Positions 47,035 through 58,305 of a DNA stretch of 64,000 nt are shown here, piece after piece (within the stretch, counting starts at the first letter, position 1; every line of letters begins with the position of its first letter). The notes beneath the pieces were generated by a model. The model searched no databases and had not been told where the DNA came from. It was given only the letters and a program-made list of their open reading frames with translations. Position numbers and translations under genes: made by a program. The stretch is from Cubamyces lactineus (Eukaryota > Basidiomycota > Agaricomycetes > Polyporales > Polyporaceae): NCBI GenBank assembly GCA_022376465.1, contig JACDTU010000025.1:248001-312000 (forward strand). Reading direction: 5' to 3'.

Positions 47035-48787
47035 ATGTCAATTGCCGCCTACGCCTCCGCTTCCTCCGCCGCCCCCGCCGACCGCCGCGCCTACCCCGAC
47101 CTCCCCTCCGCCTACGACCCTTCCTCCTACTTCAGCCACTACTCCCCTCCCTCTCTCAGCAACGTCGCCGCCCCCTCCCTCGACGCCGCATACAGCCTCA
47201 GCCATGCCGCGAACACCTCCGGCGCGTCTTATTCTTGGGACGCCCATGATCCCGGCGCCGTCCAATCAGCGTCCTATTCGTCCGTCCCGTCTTCCTCTTC
47301 TGCCTCCGTAAACGCCTACCACCATTCCGCAACGCCGGCCTCGTCCGTCGCTTGCTCCGCCGTCTCCTCCAACGCTTCTTACATCGCCTACTCCACTCAC
47401 AACGACTCGTACTCGTCCACGACCACCAATTACCCCACCTCTCGTAGCATCAACCTTCCTTCCCCGTCTTCTACCACCTCCACACGCACATCTGCACGCG
47501 CTGCACAATCGTCCGGCGCGCGATCGTATTCTTCTCTGGCCGCCGCAGCCGCCGCTACCACCTCGACTACCGGCTCGTCGTCCACCCCACGCCTCCAAAA
47601 TGCCACATGGGATAGCACGGGTCTCTACACCATCGACCCCGCAGATCCTGTGTCGCAGTCGTCAGGTCACCACGCATATACCCACTCCCCCGCGACCTCA
47701 CCTCCTCATACACCCGTCTCGCCCCCGATCAAGGAGGAAGAGGCGGAGGGAGAGTTCATTATAGAGGTTTCAGTGCCCGCCGACCCCGTGCCGAGCACCA
47801 TGCCTGAAGTACCCCTCCGCGCCATTCATGCCCCTCCTCGACAGCGCAAGATGATGTACTCCTTCCGTCTCGACAGTTTTGCAACTCACGACGGCATCCA
47901 TTCTGCAGCTAAACAGCCTGGTGCAGGGGGGATCGAGGTAGGACCGCTCAGGGAGAAGCCCGTCGAGTTTGAGTGGCAAGCCGAGCTCTCCAACCCGCTC
48001 GTGCCAGACGATGAAGACACCGCCAGGTACTGGGTTCCATCCAGCCCTAAGCCAAAGGGCCAAAGTCAGTCACGCTGTCGTGATTGCCCCACTATGCCGT
48101 CGAGTCGGAAAGCCAACAGAGCGGCGGAGGACGGCTTTACCGACAGCCCGAGACGCGCTCAGCGTATCATGTTCGGGGGAGGTGGCAGCGTATCCCCTGC
48201 CTTGAGCCTCGAATATGCGCCTGGGCAACTTGACCCTGACTCATGGGACGGGTCGTCATCCGGTGGATATGCCTCCGTCACAGAGAACCGTTCTGGCAGC
48301 GCGACGGGGGCGACATCGAGCCCAACCTTTGCGCATATCATGACTCCGGCGCAGTCGTTGGGATGGAGCATGCGCTATCAGACGGGGGAGGTCGATTTGG
48401 AGCCGTCCACCTATCAGCGACAACACGCCGCTCAACCATCCCGTGAGTTCCCTTCCGTTGTATGCGCATGTGTGTGTCAAGTATAAGTCAGGTTGCTGAC
48501 CGGTTTTCCATTCCCACAGTGTCTCGTGTCTCTCAGCCGTCCCAGAGCGCTTTCATGTTCAGCGCTGCGAGCTCTTCGAAGTCGTCGTACGACCGCCAGC
48601 AGCACCAGGCACAGACCCAGGCCACCACGTACGGCTACGAAAGTGGATACTCGCGTAGCAGCGGACGGTATGCGGAGGTGTATGCGCCCTCGTCGTCTTC
48701 GAACTCAGGGTGGTATCGTGAGTATATATTTCTATTCATTCAAGCGGACGACACTCACGTACACGACGGAGAGCAGGCTCTTCTTGA
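47035..48787 (+). CDS. Serine-rich, largely disordered protein of unknown function
   Basis: Three exons (47035-48442, 48520-48717, 48777-48787) join in phase to give 538 residues; the last exon adds only a few residues before TGA. If the second intron is kept, the frame stays open to 48803. The first 200 residues are Ser/Ala/Tyr/Thr-rich with runs such as SSVPSSSSAS and AAAAAATTST. An acidic patch (KEEEAEGEF) follows. A more structured patch near residues 260-330 (RQRKMMYSFRLDSF, PVEFEWQAELSNPLVPD) is the best candidate for a conserved motif. The tail is again Ser/Tyr/Gln-rich. I do not recognise the family. Composition suits a transcription-related or scaffold protein, but no DNA-binding domain is visible. 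A CT-rich leader directly precedes ATG 47035. Confidence 0.75.
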
Positions 48788-50048
48788 ACGGATGGTCGCA
48801 TGAACGCCATTCTAACGAACGCAACGACACGAAAAAACCCCGTCACACGTTTCTCATAGCCTGCGGGTCTAGATTCATTGTAGACGTCCTTCGACACCCC
48901 TCTACGCTCCTCACACCCCTTCCCATATCCATTCCCGCGCTCCCCTTTCTTGCATATTTTCTTGGAAAACAGCCCTGCTACGTTCAGGCTCGGACTGTGG
49001 ATCGATCTCGCGTTTCGTATACCTGCGCGGAACAATGCTCTGCTCATGCATCTCCTCAATGCTCCATTTTCTTTCCGTCCTATCGTCATTGCCATCCCCC
49101 GCATCCGTACCGAGTTCCCTACGCTGTCGATTCGCTCTCGTCGTCTCTGTCCCATTTACCCCCTAGATATTCCTATCCGCATACCGTCCCTCCGTGATGT
49201 CTCATGCCGTCTATACTCCTTTCTGATAGGCGGTTGTCAGTATTCGTGTTCTCGCTCTTGCTGCTTCGTATCTGCATGTATATATATCCCGGTCTCCGTC
49301 ACGTCCATGCTCATTTATGTCTTCGGATACATAGGTCACCATTCCCCTGGGCCGTCCGTGCTATCATTCCTGGTTTACTCGTGTCGCTATTCGCTGTATT
49401 CCCGCTGTTGTCTTGCATTGTATTGTATCTTGGCTACTATCTACGGTTCTCTCATGTGCCACTCGCTCCAATCAATACCCCGTCCGTTCAATGCGCTCCC
49501 GCCGATGTAGTATCCTCCCTTATCTGCCCTTACACTTGCACATAAGCTAGTGTCATAGACATTTATGTACGGTGTATCCTGCGTCCAAAATACGATCGAT
49601 TACCGAGGATTCAATCCAATGGCCTTTGCCCGGAAATATCTGGAAGGTCTCTGTCAGCTATTGCGACAGCTCGGGTAGTAACGACGCCTACACACACACT
49701 CATGAGCCGGTGGTCCATATGCGTGGAGAGCGAAGGCCCGCCTAGGTACCCGGAGTCACCGGCGCGATGCCTCTCTTACTGGACAACGAAAGGCTGCTTT
49801 TAGTAACCGAACGAAACTTGTGCATCGTTCATGGGAGGCTCACCGGGGTTTAACGTGAAGATTGGATGCCGAAGGCCAGAACACGAGTACAAATTCTGTA
49901 GCAAACGGCCTGAGACCGAGGATGACAGGGCATGTTAGTGAGCGTAGAGATCGCCTCATGGGATGTCGGCAACTGACAAGCGAGGAGGACGTGTATCGAA
50001 CAGCGGGGAGAGACAAGGGACGAAATAGGATATGAATGTGGAAGAATA
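48788..50048. other. Pyrimidine-rich 3' region, no assured gene
   Basis: Bases 48900-49550 are CT-rich on the + strand and keep two overlapping frames open (48950-49510 and 49204-49545) with hydrophobic, Ser/Cys-rich products lacking motifs. A long 3' untranslated region of the Ser-rich gene is the simplest reading. From 49560 to 50048 nothing is recognised apart from possible minus-strand exon remains described next. Confidence 0.45.
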
Positions 50049-52774
50049 CTAACGAGATGGCCGCGGTATGCTGGTCCAGCCAGAGGATATACACCGGCGC
50101 GATCTCCTCTGCTTAGTCGAGAGACGTTCGCGTTCGCGATGAAGGCGGTGGAAGGCCGCCTGCATGTCGTGCACGGGGAGACGGACGTGGGCGCCCTTGA
50201 TGTTGAGTACGCTACAGCACGAAGGACGGATAGCGGGGACGTGCTGGTAGAGCGGGAGACCGTCTGGCATGGGGACGAATTGTGGGGATTGTGGGTATTA
50301 TAACTTGTGCTGGTTGGAAAGAGAGGTAAACCAGCCCCGGTGATATACTAGGTCGATCCCATGGCATGTACACGGCGAATAGAAAACGTCGTGATCGGGC
50401 ATGTGGACGACTCGCACCTGTCGACAGCATACCACCTGCATAACGTACGACCGTGAGGCAGACTCCTCCGGCGAACCATTGCATGAACATGGTCACCGAA
50501 CTAAACGGGGATCAAAGGTATATGAGCCTCCCACAGACAGACAGACTCGTACAAGAGGGCGAGACGCACCTGGCCACGGACACCTCATGCTGAGAACTTC
50601 CCCCGCTAAAGCCTAAGTCCCCTCAATATTCACGCGAAGGGTGGTATGTACGGAATCCGCTAGAGTGGATGCGAGGATGTCGAGGAACCTGAGTAGTATG
50701 TGCGCATAAACTCTCAGGATGCCGGTGGAGAGCCTACAGTAACAACCTACAGGAAGACGAGCGGGATGAGGAGAAAAAGAGCTCACGCCATCGAACGGCG
50801 ACACAGTCTGGCAAGCCACAAATCCGGGAGCCGAAGAATCATGGTTCGGGCGCCGAGGTGTCCGCATAATCTAGGTCCTAGAACCGCCTGACAAGAGATC
50901 ATGGTCTTCAAGACCAGGTACACAACCGCATTGTGGACAAAAGGCCGGTCAGAAATTGATATGAGAAGAACAAGGAGCGGAAAATCAAACATGCGGACGT
51001 GCCATGCGCAGACGCACACTGGAATGACGAGCGTACCAGAGCCAGTGGGTGGAGCAGCAGTGGATTCGACGGATGGATCGACGTCTGCGCGGCCCAGAGG
51101 CGGCGGACGACGGCGAATCGCTGAGCTTAAGCCACAGCACGGTAACATCCTGCATATCACAGCGATTCACATGAGCGATGAGCCGTCCGTGCGTCCGGCG
51201 CGCGTGCCACTGCGGGAGCGCAGCGTCCAAACTTCTATCTCTTGCTCCGAGTCCGCGCGTGGCGAGTCAGGCCCGTGCACGCATTGCAATTGCCTCGCAC
51301 CGTCTCCACCACGATGAAGTCGCCGAGCGGGCAAGAAGGGGGATCAGCAGAGCAGAGCAAAGCAAGGAGGAGTCATGCCGCATGCCGCGACTAAACCAAG
51401 GGATCGGTAGCTTGAGTCGCCGAGCGATGAGCATGGCAGGTGTGGCTTCCAGGGCAGGAGGGAACATGTGGGCTGGGCGAGAACGGCACGATCGGTGTCG
51501 CGTAACTTGAGGCTTCAGGGCGATTGAGAGGTATCATAGGGAGGCGGAAATGGAGAGGTTGGGCAAGGGCGTCACGGCTAGCGACGCGGTACAATTCAGA
51601 GAAACCAGTGAGACGGCAGTCTAGGTTCACGGGAGAAGAGTACGGCCATGCGGATAGGACTCAAATTTGTCAGATGGTGTAGGATCGTACTCGGCTAGTG
51701 ACGCATGCGGATACGCCGCACGAAGCTTGTCGACAGTGCCAATAGTATGATATGAGAGGAGGCGTGTTTACGGCTCGGCGTCTTGAGCGCGAGGACTCGT
51801 GTGGCAAATGAACCGATTCCGTGTATGTGGGATCGGCTTGTAGGCGCTTACCTAAAACAGACGGTGTTATAGCGACACCATCGGCTTGTGCTTGAGACGT
51901 GGAATGCTGCGCCCATATTCGACCGTAGCATGAGCCTCGTTCATGCATCATATACGATGTGTAGCTTTGACATTACAGAGAACTGGCGCTTCTCTTGGTG
52001 CATATATATGACTTGGGGGCGACGGCACGTGTTCCTGGCACATAGAAGACTGAAGACATACCATTGACCAGGCACTTCGATAGAATCGCACACCACGATT
52101 CCACGAGGTGTCTGGCTAGAGCTCATACGTATTATTGCACTCACCCAGGAACTTTGCGATGACAATACATACGGAGAGAGGGCACTCGGGCCCATCGGAC
52201 TTACCTTGAAGGCGATCATTGTGCCGCTTCGGCGTGCGGCTCAGCGAGAAGCACGCAGGAATCAATGAGAGAATAGTGACATAGCGGCGGGGTGCCTGAG
52301 TGTGCTGCATGCAATAGGCGGATCCGTAGCAGAACCCATGTCTTACCTTGAAAACGTGGATCCAGTAAGAATGAGGCTAGGACTCTTGAGCGACCGTTCT
52401 TAATGAGGTGATTGTGACACTCGCGGCTGATTTGAAGGATAGAGGTACCATACGACCTTCGGCATATCTTGCTCAGTCACATGCACGCTGAAGACATACC
52501 TTTGCTTGTTATGCCTTCAATATGCTGCCGCCTGTGTGCTCTAGCGCCCTGACTCTCGAGGGGTGGTCTCCCGGAGAAAGCGGGCACTCGAGCAGCACCT
52601 AGCGGCAGGTTTGATCGGCGGTCGGCATGCGACAAGGTTACGGATCTTCGCCCAAAGAGGTTCGATATCGTGCCATCCACGAGGAGGATAGAGAGCAGAT
52701 TGCATCGATTGCAATGCAGCCGATGCCGCGGAATCGTCGATAGCGCGTCCTGGGCGGCTTCCCTCCGCGGGCAC
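50049..52774 (-). pseudogene. Possible decayed tuberin (TSC2)-like gene
   Basis: Tuberin is the GTPase activator for Rheb that restrains TOR. On the minus strand, exon-sized pieces bounded by plausible 45-60-base introns read, in order: ALYPPRGWHDIEPLWAKIRN (ORF 52774-52541), HIEGITSK then MPKVVWYLYP (about 52530-52430), HLIKNGRSRVLASFLLDPRF (about 52420-52330), RRYVTILSLIPACFSLSRTP (about 52280-52200) and ALARHLVESWCAILSKCLVN (about 52130-52070). Far downstream come HDMQAAFHRLHRE (about 50160) and VYILWLDQHTAAI (about 50070). These resemble, in the same order, patches of the tuberin N-terminal domain and its RapGAP domain as I remember them. The frames do not join: I needed frame changes or passed stops at several places, and the region is too short for a full tuberin. 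So a broken relic is more likely than a gene. A wholly different intron-rich gene is possible. Confidence 0.3.
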
Positions 52775-53281
52775 TTCTCAGCATGTTGTGTTTTTCCTCC
52801 ACGAGTGTGTTGGCGCATGAGAACATACGCCGGGTGATTCGTCCCGGGCGACAAAAACGCCGAGGGTGCAAGACGCGCGCGCACGGAGGACGCGGGTTGT
52901 TTGGACGCGTTGTGCTGAATTGTGGGGCCAGCAGAGGTGCGCACCCGAGACAAGCACGCTAGGAATATTCTGGAGATATGGGGGTCGCGTGGCGAGCAGG
53001 AAAGCGAGGACCAGGACGGCGTGGCGGTACTAGATTGCAAACGTTGAGTGAAAGCTGGTGTGGGCGCAGTGGTGATGGGAGCGAGACAAGAGATCGACCG
53101 AATGCGGATTGGGTTAGACTCTGAATCCAGCGGAGCGCTCGCCCGTGGGCAGCCACGTGGGGCGGATCGCACAGTCACCGCCCTCTCGCACGCTCGCTGC
53201 TCCCTACCCCCAGCTCAACCTCTCCTTCCCCTCCCCCACGCCCAGCCTCACTTCCAACAAGCTCGCTTATCTCGCCCTCTT

Positions 53282-55804
53282 ATGTCTGACGCGATGGGCA
53301 GGAGACGTAGTGTTGACGTCGGCGGCCTCGCTCTCGCCCTCAGCGACGAGAACCGCGGTCACGGCTGGGGAGGTTGGGAGGAGACAGACTGCGGCGAAAC
53401 GAGGTCCGTATCCTATCATTCCTTCCTGCATCATCCGTCGTGACAGCTTGCGGCTCTTCTGCAGATATGCAGAAGTTCTGATAGACGTCCGCGTGCACAC
53501 CGAGACGATGGTCAGCCAGGAATGCGATCATATGTACGTTCACAACCGCACCCCTCTCCTCGTCCCTCTCACCGCTCGAAAAGACACTCCTTCGTCGACC
53601 TCGACCTTGATACGCGACAACGTCTGGTTGAATCTCTGAGCTCATGGCACTTCGAACCTCTCAAACTACCGGACGAGGAGGTTATCGCGTGCGCGTATAT
53701 TCTCTTCGAGGCGCTCTACCGGATCGAGCATATGCAGGACACTGTATCAGTATCGTTAGGTGAGTTCAATGGTACATCTCATACTTTGATTTGCTGTTTG
53801 TGTGAGCCCTCGCGCACCCGGTGGTACTCGCCGAGTTCTGCATATCTCTCTATCCGATAGAGCGGGATTTAGGGCATACTCGAGAACAGCGTCGCGATAC
53901 GGTGTGTAAGGCCGGTTCGCGTTACCATTCGTCAGAACACATCTCAACAGTGCACAGCGTTACGACTCGTTGGCGATCCTCGCTTTCGGTATCTGGACTT
54001 TCACCACACAGGATTTCATTTTGACCTCCTCCAACAGGCTGCGTCGCGACCTTCTTGCAACATTTGTGTCAACTGTACCGACAAGCAAACACGTACCACA
54101 ACTTCCAGCATGCGTTAGATGTCTTCCAAGCAGTGTATCATTTCCTGTTTACTTCGGGCATGGTCCCACCGGTAACATTACTGTTGGAGGATGGGCGCAC
54201 ATGGACGAGAGATAGGGAAAGCTGCGACCCACTCATATCCTGTTTGACGGACGAAGACCTATTCGCGTTATGTATTGCCGCAGTAGGACACGATGTTGGG
54301 CATCCTGGCCTCACAAATGCATTCATGGTACCCCGATTACATTCACTTGACATCCGCTCAATTATTCTGACATTCATTTCCTGTGCAGAAAAATGCGAAA
54401 ACCCCACTAGCAGTTGTCTATGACGACAAGTCTGTGCTAGAGCAAATGCACTATTCACTCATTTTGCAGATCATGCGACATCACAACCTCGGTTTCCTGC
54501 TCGATCGTCCTGCTTCCGGCCCTCTCTTCCGCAAGCTATTGCTGGGAACGGTTCTGGCGACGGATATGGGCGTCCACTTTGATTTCATGACGGAGTTCCG
54601 TCGTTTGCTTGATGGCGCCGACTTTCCCGAGCTCAAGCAACGCATCTTAGTATGCCAGGCTCTCATCAAATGCGCGGATATAAGCAATCCAGTAAGGTTG
54701 ATCTCCGTGCACTGTCGTCCACGTGTTGAACTCTGTGTCAGAGCCGACCATACCTAGTCTCGCAACATTGGGCCACAGCGCTAGAGTCAGAATGGAGTAG
54801 CCAGCTGCTGCTCGAGAAGCATCTACAGCTCCCGCCATCTGTCAGACCATCCGATAGCCGTGTCGGCGAAGCCAACGGTCAGATATGGTTCAACAACACG
54901 TTCGCGCGGCCGCTGTTCGAGTTGGTCGCCGAGGGGATCCCATGTGAGTTCACCGTATATCAACTTTCACACCACCATTCTCATCGATTGGCCGGCCATA
55001 GCACTTGAGCAGTTCGCATGCCAGACCCGGGAGAATCTCGCGCTGTGGCAGGCACGCGCGGCGGAGCTCGCTGCAGAACAAGAGCAACCTTCGGAAGGCG
55101 GCGAACCTAAGGCGCCCCTGAATTGGCCTTCGCAGGCTCCGAATGACTTCTTGAACGCTTTCCCACCCGCACTTCCCGAATCCTTCCGCGCCCCAGACGA
55201 GCTGCCGTATCCCGTTTGCTACCACCACCACAGACGATTATCGACGATAGCGCCAAGCACGTCCTCGTCGTCATCAACACCCAGCCACTACGAGAGCTGT
55301 GAATCATCACTACCTTCGCCCTCCTTTTCGCCTGTGATCGAACCTGCAGCGGCACCCCCACCCGCATCACCGTCGTCATCTGGCAGTCTCCCTCCACGGC
55401 TAGAGCTGACAACGGTGCAATCTCGAGCGCCAAGCGTCGCGTCCACGACCCCTTCGACGTCGGCAAGCGTGTTCAGTATCACGAATGAGGCTACCGCGGC
55501 GATACGTGCAGCATACAAGGCGAGCGTGCGGAAGAAGAAATCGTTCCACCGCTCGTCCTGGAACCCGAGCCCCACCGCCGTAACCGCGCTGTCGCAATCC
55601 GCGCCCGTCGTCCCCACGCTCGCGACCAACGGGCGAAGTCCAGTGTCCCCTGGTAGCTCAGGATCGGGGGACAGCCCGATGAGCCTCAGCGTAGATTCTC
55701 AAAGCACGGGCATGCTCACGCCCAGCCCGCTCACCCCCGAGAGCAGCGCGACGGAGGCGCGGACGGCGCTGCTGAAAGCCGCTCTGGTGCCCGCGTCGTC
55801 ATAG
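53282..55804 (+). CDS. 3',5'-cyclic nucleotide phosphodiesterase, class I (HD-type PDE)
   Basis: It hydrolyses cAMP (possibly cGMP) to the 5' monophosphate and so shuts off protein kinase A signalling. Seven exons (53282-53403, 53465-53533, 53584-53759, 54038-54327, 54389-54691, 54742-54943, 55002-55804) join in phase to give 654 residues. The catalytic domain spans about 75-370. The metal ligands are all there: H143 in YHNFQH, H207 and D208 in GHDVGH, and D316 in KCADISNP. VDLDLDTRQRLVESLSSWHF marks the domain start. Beyond residue about 385 the protein is a long Ser/Pro-rich tail without fold signals. ATG 53282 (MSDAMGRRRS) follows a CT-rich leader; an upstream in-frame ATG at 53048 gives an unlikely extension. 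The third intron (53760-54037, 278 bases) is far longer than the other five. Confidence 0.9.
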
Positions 55805-56766
55805 GATCAGAGGAGGCCGGGGGCGTCGTCCTGGCTCCTGGTCTCTCTCCGTTTTCTGGCAGGACGACGTCGAGGCTGTCCGGCCGTCTGGCCGTTTGGC
55901 TGGTCTTCGCTGTTGCTTGGTTCATATCGACCCTTGGGCCCCGCTGCATGTCGCTGTATTATGTGTACTACGATGTATGTATGTATCTCTCAATCTGTCT
56001 CTCCTGTTCGGTCATTGGCCTGTCGGTCGGTTGGCCGAACGATGTGCTGTCTGTCGTTTTCTCCCATCCTGTTGTGCCTGCCGGGTCTCGCGAGTCTCGT
56101 CGCCCCGCATTCCTTGCTTCAGATGTGGTATGGTATCATCGGTCTGCACGAGCTAGGTGAGCTGTCATCTTGTTATCTTCCGATTGCCTAGTATTCCAAC
56201 TGCATGTCCGTAGACATCTGCGTCACCTGGTTGGCAGACAGTCAATCACTGGGTAAGTAACGCACTTGTCACTCGTATGGCAGCTTTGTCTGTGCTCTTG
56301 GCTTATATCTGACCCACTCAGACCTCGTTCTCCGCTGCGCGATTCACCACGCACATCGACGTGATGTGGGGAGTCCTTGCTCTCATGTACGGTTCTACAA
56401 ATGACCCAACTGCTAATAGTGTCTCTTTCCTTGATTCCTCGCCTACTAGTACTATCAAGCATACTTGTGTAGCATTACATCTCGTTTCTCTGTCTTCTGT
56501 TGGGACGCTGCAGTGTCGAAGCTGACAATATACGATGTCGCCGTTCACGGAATGCCTGCATGAGCTCTCGAGATCGATGGCGTCTGCTATGCAGTCGTTA
56601 TGATCTCTGGCGGAGAGCCTGCTGTTTTACCGCTCGTCTATCTCTGTTCGTCCTCATCCTTGTCGAGCAGACATACAGATTATGAATGCAGCGTAAGGTA
56701 CGTAGCGTACAACAGCTGCTATGCTAGCCAATCATCCCTTTACCAATTTACCTTCTGCTATGTCAG
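55805..56766. other. Intergenic between convergent genes
   Basis: About 960 bases between the PDE stop (+) and the stop of the minus-strand membrane gene. It has short ORFs only, T-rich on the + strand after the PDE, as for a 3' untranslated region. One intron-like pattern near 56250-56330 is not backed by a readable product. Confidence 0.5.
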
Positions 56767-58305
56767 CTAAACAGGGCTCTTGTCAGATGGCACCTGTTCA
56801 TGCACATCCCTGCTCACCGCATCCGACTCGGATGCAGGTTCCGCGACGCTGACCCGCTCCGAGTCCACGACGCGCTCGAAGTCGACCTCAACGTTGATGG
56901 CGAGCGGGAGCCCTGAGCCCCCGCTCCTCCGCTTCTTGATCGTCCTCAACGACGTCATCAACGTAGGGCATTTCCCGCGCACGCTCTCGCCTGCGCGTAC
57001 GATGATTACCGAGAAGACATACGCCTATGCATACCAGCGACTGTATTAGCACCGGGAGTGACGCGATGCCCGAGGTGAACGGAGGCTTACTGCGATGGAG
57101 GGTAGCTGCGGTGCACGGTTAGCACGTTGAAATGGAATTGACTGAGTCAACGTCGAGGTGAGTCAATGTAGAAGGGGACGCACGGGACCGAGGAAGACGA
57201 AGAACAAATTGCTTTTGACGCAGTTGGTGACGATGATCAGCAGGAGAGTCGCGCAGTAGAATGCGGCTGCGCAGAGAGAAATGTTGGACATGAGCGCCGT
57301 CATGCCGAGTCGTACCACTTCATCGTCAAACACTAACCGGACTGTACGAGAACGTCGAACAGCTGTGCAGTTGCTGACGGCCCGGCGACATAGCCCGCCG
57401 GAAACAGGGAGTACACGCGCCAGAGCTTGTAGCAGATCATAGCTAGAGTCGGTGCAGACATTCCGATCGCAATATGTGTCAACATTATCATCGTACGCGC
57501 AGAGGAGCGGACTCACCAGAACAGAGCAGGTTGAGTACAAATGTGATTATAAAGAACACCCGTGCCCGCCCGACGGCGACTGTATCAATGTCGTCACCAT
57601 GGGCGGCCTTCGCGAGTGTCCAGACGGTGAAGATTCCGTATGCTGCAATCGTACGAGCACGGATATTCAGTATAGCTCTACAGCCGGTATTCAGAGGGCT
57701 TACCGATGTCACATAGCAATAGTCCGGTCGGAACCATGATGACCAAGAGATTCCTGTCCCACAGGACAAATGTACGATATATCTAGACGCACAGCGCCTG
57801 GTCAACGTCTTGGCAGGGTAGAGCAACGGGAGAAGCGTACAATGATAGCGTCAGAAAGAATGACTATGAAGATAGTCGCAGTATTCTTGATGAGGGAAAG
57901 TGTCGCTGCAGGGTTGCCGTATATCGCATCCGGGTTGGGCAGCTGTGATCCGTGTATGTAGTAGGCTTTGTGAGCCATAACCAGGGAGAGCACAAGATCC
58001 TGATTCCTAGCACGGTAAGCCAACAGTCGGTACCCATAATCACTTAAAGAAGGGAGGTCGTACCGTCATAGCAGCAACAAAGAATAGTAGGCAGGTCACT
58101 GGGACCAGGAAGGAACGGTCGCGTTTGAACTTCTTCATCACAAGGGCAGCACACTCAGGCAAATAGACGAAATAGGCCCCTTCCAAACAGAACATTGTCA
58201 ATCAAAAGGAATGGGACATCGAGGAACTCGGTACGTGCCCATGGCGAGAAGTTGCAACCACGTCCCGACGAGGAACGCGTTGGACTCACTGAGATCTCCC
58301 GACAT
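56767..58305 (-). CDS. Multi-pass membrane protein, paralogue of the 24.8-kb gene
   Basis: Spliced minus-strand reading from ATG 58305 gives a short N-terminus ending FLVGTWLQLLA, then AYFVYLPECAALVMKK, the loop PNPDAIYGNPAATLSLIKNT, VILSDAII, YRTFVLWDRNLLVIMVPTG, GIFTVWTLAKA, RVFFIITFVLNLLCS, MICYKLWRVYSLFP, FYCATLLLIIVTNCVKSN, LPSIA and AYVFSVIIVRAGES. An acidic, Ser-rich tail follows to TAG at 56767-56769. Motifs and intron positions follow the 24834-26293 gene almost one for one, including the tiny exon LPSIA/LPPVG, so the two share a recent ancestor. The tails are unrelated in sequence and may set different partners. The first intron seems to begin with GC (about 58230), a GC-AG intron. 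Function unknown. Confidence 0.78.
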
